A DNA stretch of 62,336 nucleotides, from the IMG/VR virus record IMGVR_UViG_3300010334_002856, positions 1-62,336 of that record. One strand, written 5' to 3'. This stretch comes from a virus. A program made the translations under genes and the position numbers. Numbering within the stretch: the stretch's first letter is position 1; each line of letters opens with the position of its first letter. Shown here piece after piece: positions 61,264-62,336 of the stretch. The notes beneath the pieces are model-generated. The model was not told the DNA's origin. It saw only the letters and a list, made by a program, of their open reading frames with translations, and searched no databases.

Positions 61264-61338
61264 TCCCTTGTAGCTCAGTGGTAGAGTAGATGACTGTTAA
61301 TCATTTGGTCCGTGGTTCGAGCCCACGCAGGGGAGCCA
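61264..61338 (+). tRNA. tRNA-Asn (anticodon GTT)
   Basis: Acceptor TCCCTTG/CAGGGGA, anticodon arm GATGA-CTGTTAA-TCATT, discriminator G, CCA encoded. Confidence 0.93.
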
Positions 61339-61342
61339 AATT

Positions 61343-61427
61343 GGAGGTACGGCGCAGTTGGAGAGGCGCGGCAGACTGTAAATCTGTTCTTTCGGGTGAG
61401 TTGGTTCGAATCTAACTACCTCCACCA
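61343..61427 (+). tRNA. tRNA-Tyr (anticodon GTA)
   Basis: Acceptor GGAGGTA/TACCTCC, anticodon arm GCAGA-CTGTAAA-TCTGT, long class II variable arm (TCTTTCGGGTGA), CCA encoded. Confidence 0.93.
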
Positions 61428-61431
61428 AATT

Positions 61432-61506
61432 GCCTGGTTAGCTCAGTGGTAGAGCGTCTCGTTTACACCGAGAGGGTCGGCAGTTCGAAACTGTCACCAG
61501 GTACCA
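61432..61506 (+). tRNA. tRNA-Val (anticodon TAC)
   Basis: Acceptor GCCTGGT/ACCAGGT, anticodon arm TCTCG-TTTACAC-CGAGA, CCA encoded. Confidence 0.93.
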
Positions 61507-61508
61507 AT

Positions 61509-61582
61509 GCCCTATTAGTATAATGGTATTACACCTGTTTTGTAATCAGGTTACGGCAGTTCGATTCTGTCATGGGGCACCA
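61509..61582 (+). tRNA. tRNA-Thr (anticodon TGT)
   Basis: Acceptor GCCCTAT/ATGGGGC, anticodon loop TTTGTAA, T arm with TTCGATT, CCA encoded. One weak pair closes the anticodon loop. Confidence 0.9.
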
Positions 61583-61602
61583 TATTAACTTGAAAGAAAA
61601 CT

Positions 61603-61866
61603 ATGAAATATCAACCACTTAGAAACAATATACTAGTTAAAGATACGGAACGTCAAGAAGAAACTGAAAGCGGTATCTATGTAGGCAAGACTTTAGCTGA
61701 TCCTAGAGCAAAGACAGGAACTGTACTTGCAATTGGACCAGATGTTGAAGAAGTCAAAGTTGGAGATATTGTATATTTGCAATGGCAAAATATCAAGACA
61801 GTAAAAGAAGGCGATATGTATCTCGGTGTAGTTTCTGAGGATAATGTATTGGCAGTCGCAGAATAA
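61603..61866 (+). CDS. groES: GroES-like co-chaperonin
   Basis: 87 residues. MKYQPLRNNILVKDTERQEETESGIYVGKT, with the mobile-loop Gly/Ile, then GTVLAIGPD and KVGDIVYLQW match the 10-kDa co-chaperonin. T4 uses gp31 for the same task (capsid folding with host GroEL). It sits inside the tRNA cluster. Confidence 0.9.
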   Translation: MKYQPLRNNILVKDTERQEETESGIYVGKTLADPRAKTGTVLAIGPDVEEVKVGDIVYLQWQNIKTVKEGDMYLGVVSEDNVLAVAE

Positions 61867-61871
61867 AATAC

Positions 61872-61946
61872 CTGCCGATAGTTCAACGGATAGAACAGTA
61901 GCCTTCTAAGCTATTAATAGAGGTTCGATTCCTCTTCGGCGGACCA
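61872..61946 (+). tRNA. tRNA-Arg (anticodon TCT)
   Basis: Acceptor CTGCCGA/TCGGCGG, anticodon arm GTAGC-CTTCTAA-GCTAT, T arm AGAGG-TTCGATT-CCTCT, CCA encoded. Confidence 0.9.
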
Positions 61947-61949
61947 AGT

Positions 61950-62035
61950 TTATGGTAAGGAAAGTAAAAGGAGAATGGGCAACGAAAGGGGGCTAGACCC
62001 TGAGTAGTGGATACCTCACCTGCCATAATTTTTTT
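61950..62035 (+). ncRNA. Candidate small RNA with terminator-like 3' end
   Basis: About 79 bases closed by TTATGG (61950) and CCATAA (62023) plus an inner AGG/CCT, followed by seven T residues. Internal hairpin AGGG/ACCCT. It lies between tRNA-Arg and tRNA-Gln with tRNA-like size but no intact T arm, so it may be a decayed tRNA or a small RNA ending in its own terminator. Confidence 0.45.
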
Positions 62036-62037
62036 GT

Positions 62038-62111
62038 TGGGGGTTAGTGTAGAGGCAACACTACAGACTTTGACTCTGTCATCACTGGTTCGATCCCAGT
62101 ACCCTCTGCCA
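62038..62111 (+). tRNA. tRNA-Gln (anticodon TTG)
   Basis: Acceptor TGGGGGT/ACCCTCT with an unpaired first position, as often in tRNA-Gln, anticodon arm ACAGA-CTTTGAC-TCTGT, discriminator G, CCA encoded. Confidence 0.88.
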
Positions 62112-62114
62112 AAT

Positions 62115-62143
62115 TTGACAAGTTTTAAAAAAGATGTTATAAT
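62115..62143 (+). promoter_or_regulatory. Sigma70 extended -10 promoter for the 46-residue protein and tRNA-Lys
   Basis: TTGACA, 17-base spacer, TATAAT, with GATGT before the -10. The coding start is 20 bases downstream. Confidence 0.85.
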
Positions 62144-62162
62144 AGTGTTTTAGGAGATAAAG

Positions 62163-62303
62163 ATGAAGCACAAGATAATCGTCAGGCAACGTAACCCCTT
62201 CGTTGTTTTGGCATTAAAAAGAAAAGCGGGTAGCCATCGTAAGACCAACAAAGCATTACGAAGAGCAATGAATGCGGGTATAGCTCAGTCGGTAGAGCAG
62301 TAG
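62163..62303 (+). CDS. Small basic conserved protein overlapping tRNA-Lys
   Basis: 46 residues, ATG 62163 with TAGGAGATAAAG upstream. RNPFVVLALKRKAGSHRKTNKALRRAMN is a basic pattern known from small proteins of aquatic T4-like phages (KAGxHRKxxKALRR). The last 10 codons and stop lie inside the tRNA-Lys gene (D arm read as codons). Function unknown; RNA or DNA binding likely by charge. Confidence 0.72.
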   Translation: MKHKIIVRQRNPFVVLALKRKAGSHRKTNKALRRAMNAGIAQSVEQ

Positions 62304-62336
62304 ACTTTTAATCTATTGGTCGTGGGTTCGAATCCC
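62274..62336 (+). tRNA. tRNA-Lys (anticodon TTT), cut by the window end
   Basis: Starts GCGGGTA, D arm GCTCAGTCGGTAGAGC, anticodon arm GTAGA-CTTTTAA-TCTAT, T arm GTGGGTTCGAATCCC; the 3' acceptor strand is beyond the window. Confidence 0.9.

Overview
This window is a piece of a T4-like (tailed, myovirus-type) phage genome. It is AT-rich and gene-dense, with nearly everything on the + strand. The assignment rests on a recognisable T4 core: prohead protease (gp21, cut by the window start), scaffold (gp22), major capsid (gp23), tail tube (gp19), UvsY, UvsW, late sigma factor gp55, gp47/gp46, clamp gp45, clamp loader gp44/gp62, RegA, DNA polymerase gp43, UvsX and helicase gp41. Exact T4-type late promoters (TATAAATA) precede gp22, gp23 and gp19. 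Strong sigma70-type promoters (TTGACA, 17 bp, TATAAT) precede several early-type genes. QueE/FolE/QueD, MazG, Hsp20, a 2OG-Fe(II) oxygenase and a CobS/CobT-like pair recall aquatic T4-like phages. No photosynthesis gene is visible, and the host cannot be named from the sequence.

Layout: 1-3.6 kb, capsid/tail structural genes. 3.6-10 kb, UvsY, UvsW, gp55, MazG, QueE, a histone Hc1-like protein and FolE. 9.6-16.7 kb, a coupled block of glycosyltransferases, a DnaQ-type exonuclease, a DpdA/TGT-like base exchange enzyme, a QueD-like protein, GalE and QueD. 16.8-20.9 kb, gp47 (interrupted by an in-frame TGA), gp46 and an oxygenase. 20.9-24.4 kb, a VWA/metallopeptidase-like protein and a MoxR/CobS-type AAA ATPase, each with its own promoter. 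24.4-44.3 kb, a 20-kb sugar-nucleotide and glycosyltransferase cluster headed by a late promoter. 44.2-57.5 kb, the replication module, interrupted at 49.0-51.2 kb by a five-gene minus-strand island of membrane and secreted proteins. 57.5-60.3 kb, small accessory genes. 60.4-62.3 kb, 14 tRNA genes with a GroES-like gene, a conserved small basic protein and two unexplained structured RNA segments.

The most interesting idea is a DNA hypermodification system. FolE, QueD and QueE would make 7-carboxy-7-deazaguanine, and a DpdA-like transglycosylase could exchange it into DNA. That gene is translationally coupled to glycosyltransferases and followed by a UDP-glucose epimerase. The transglycosylase and one glycosyltransferase end in a short LExLF tail resembling that of the phage DNA polymerase, which suggests tethering to the gp45 sliding clamp. 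A second notable system is the late-promoter glycan cluster. It carries a full GDP-fucose route with a GT10 fucosyltransferase, and an RfbH-like 3-dehydrase beside a two-subunit ThDP enzyme that suggests a branched 3,6-dideoxy sugar. Two HAD/nucleotidyltransferase fusions occur there with opposite domain order.

All calls come from reading motifs and gene order by eye; no similarity search was run.
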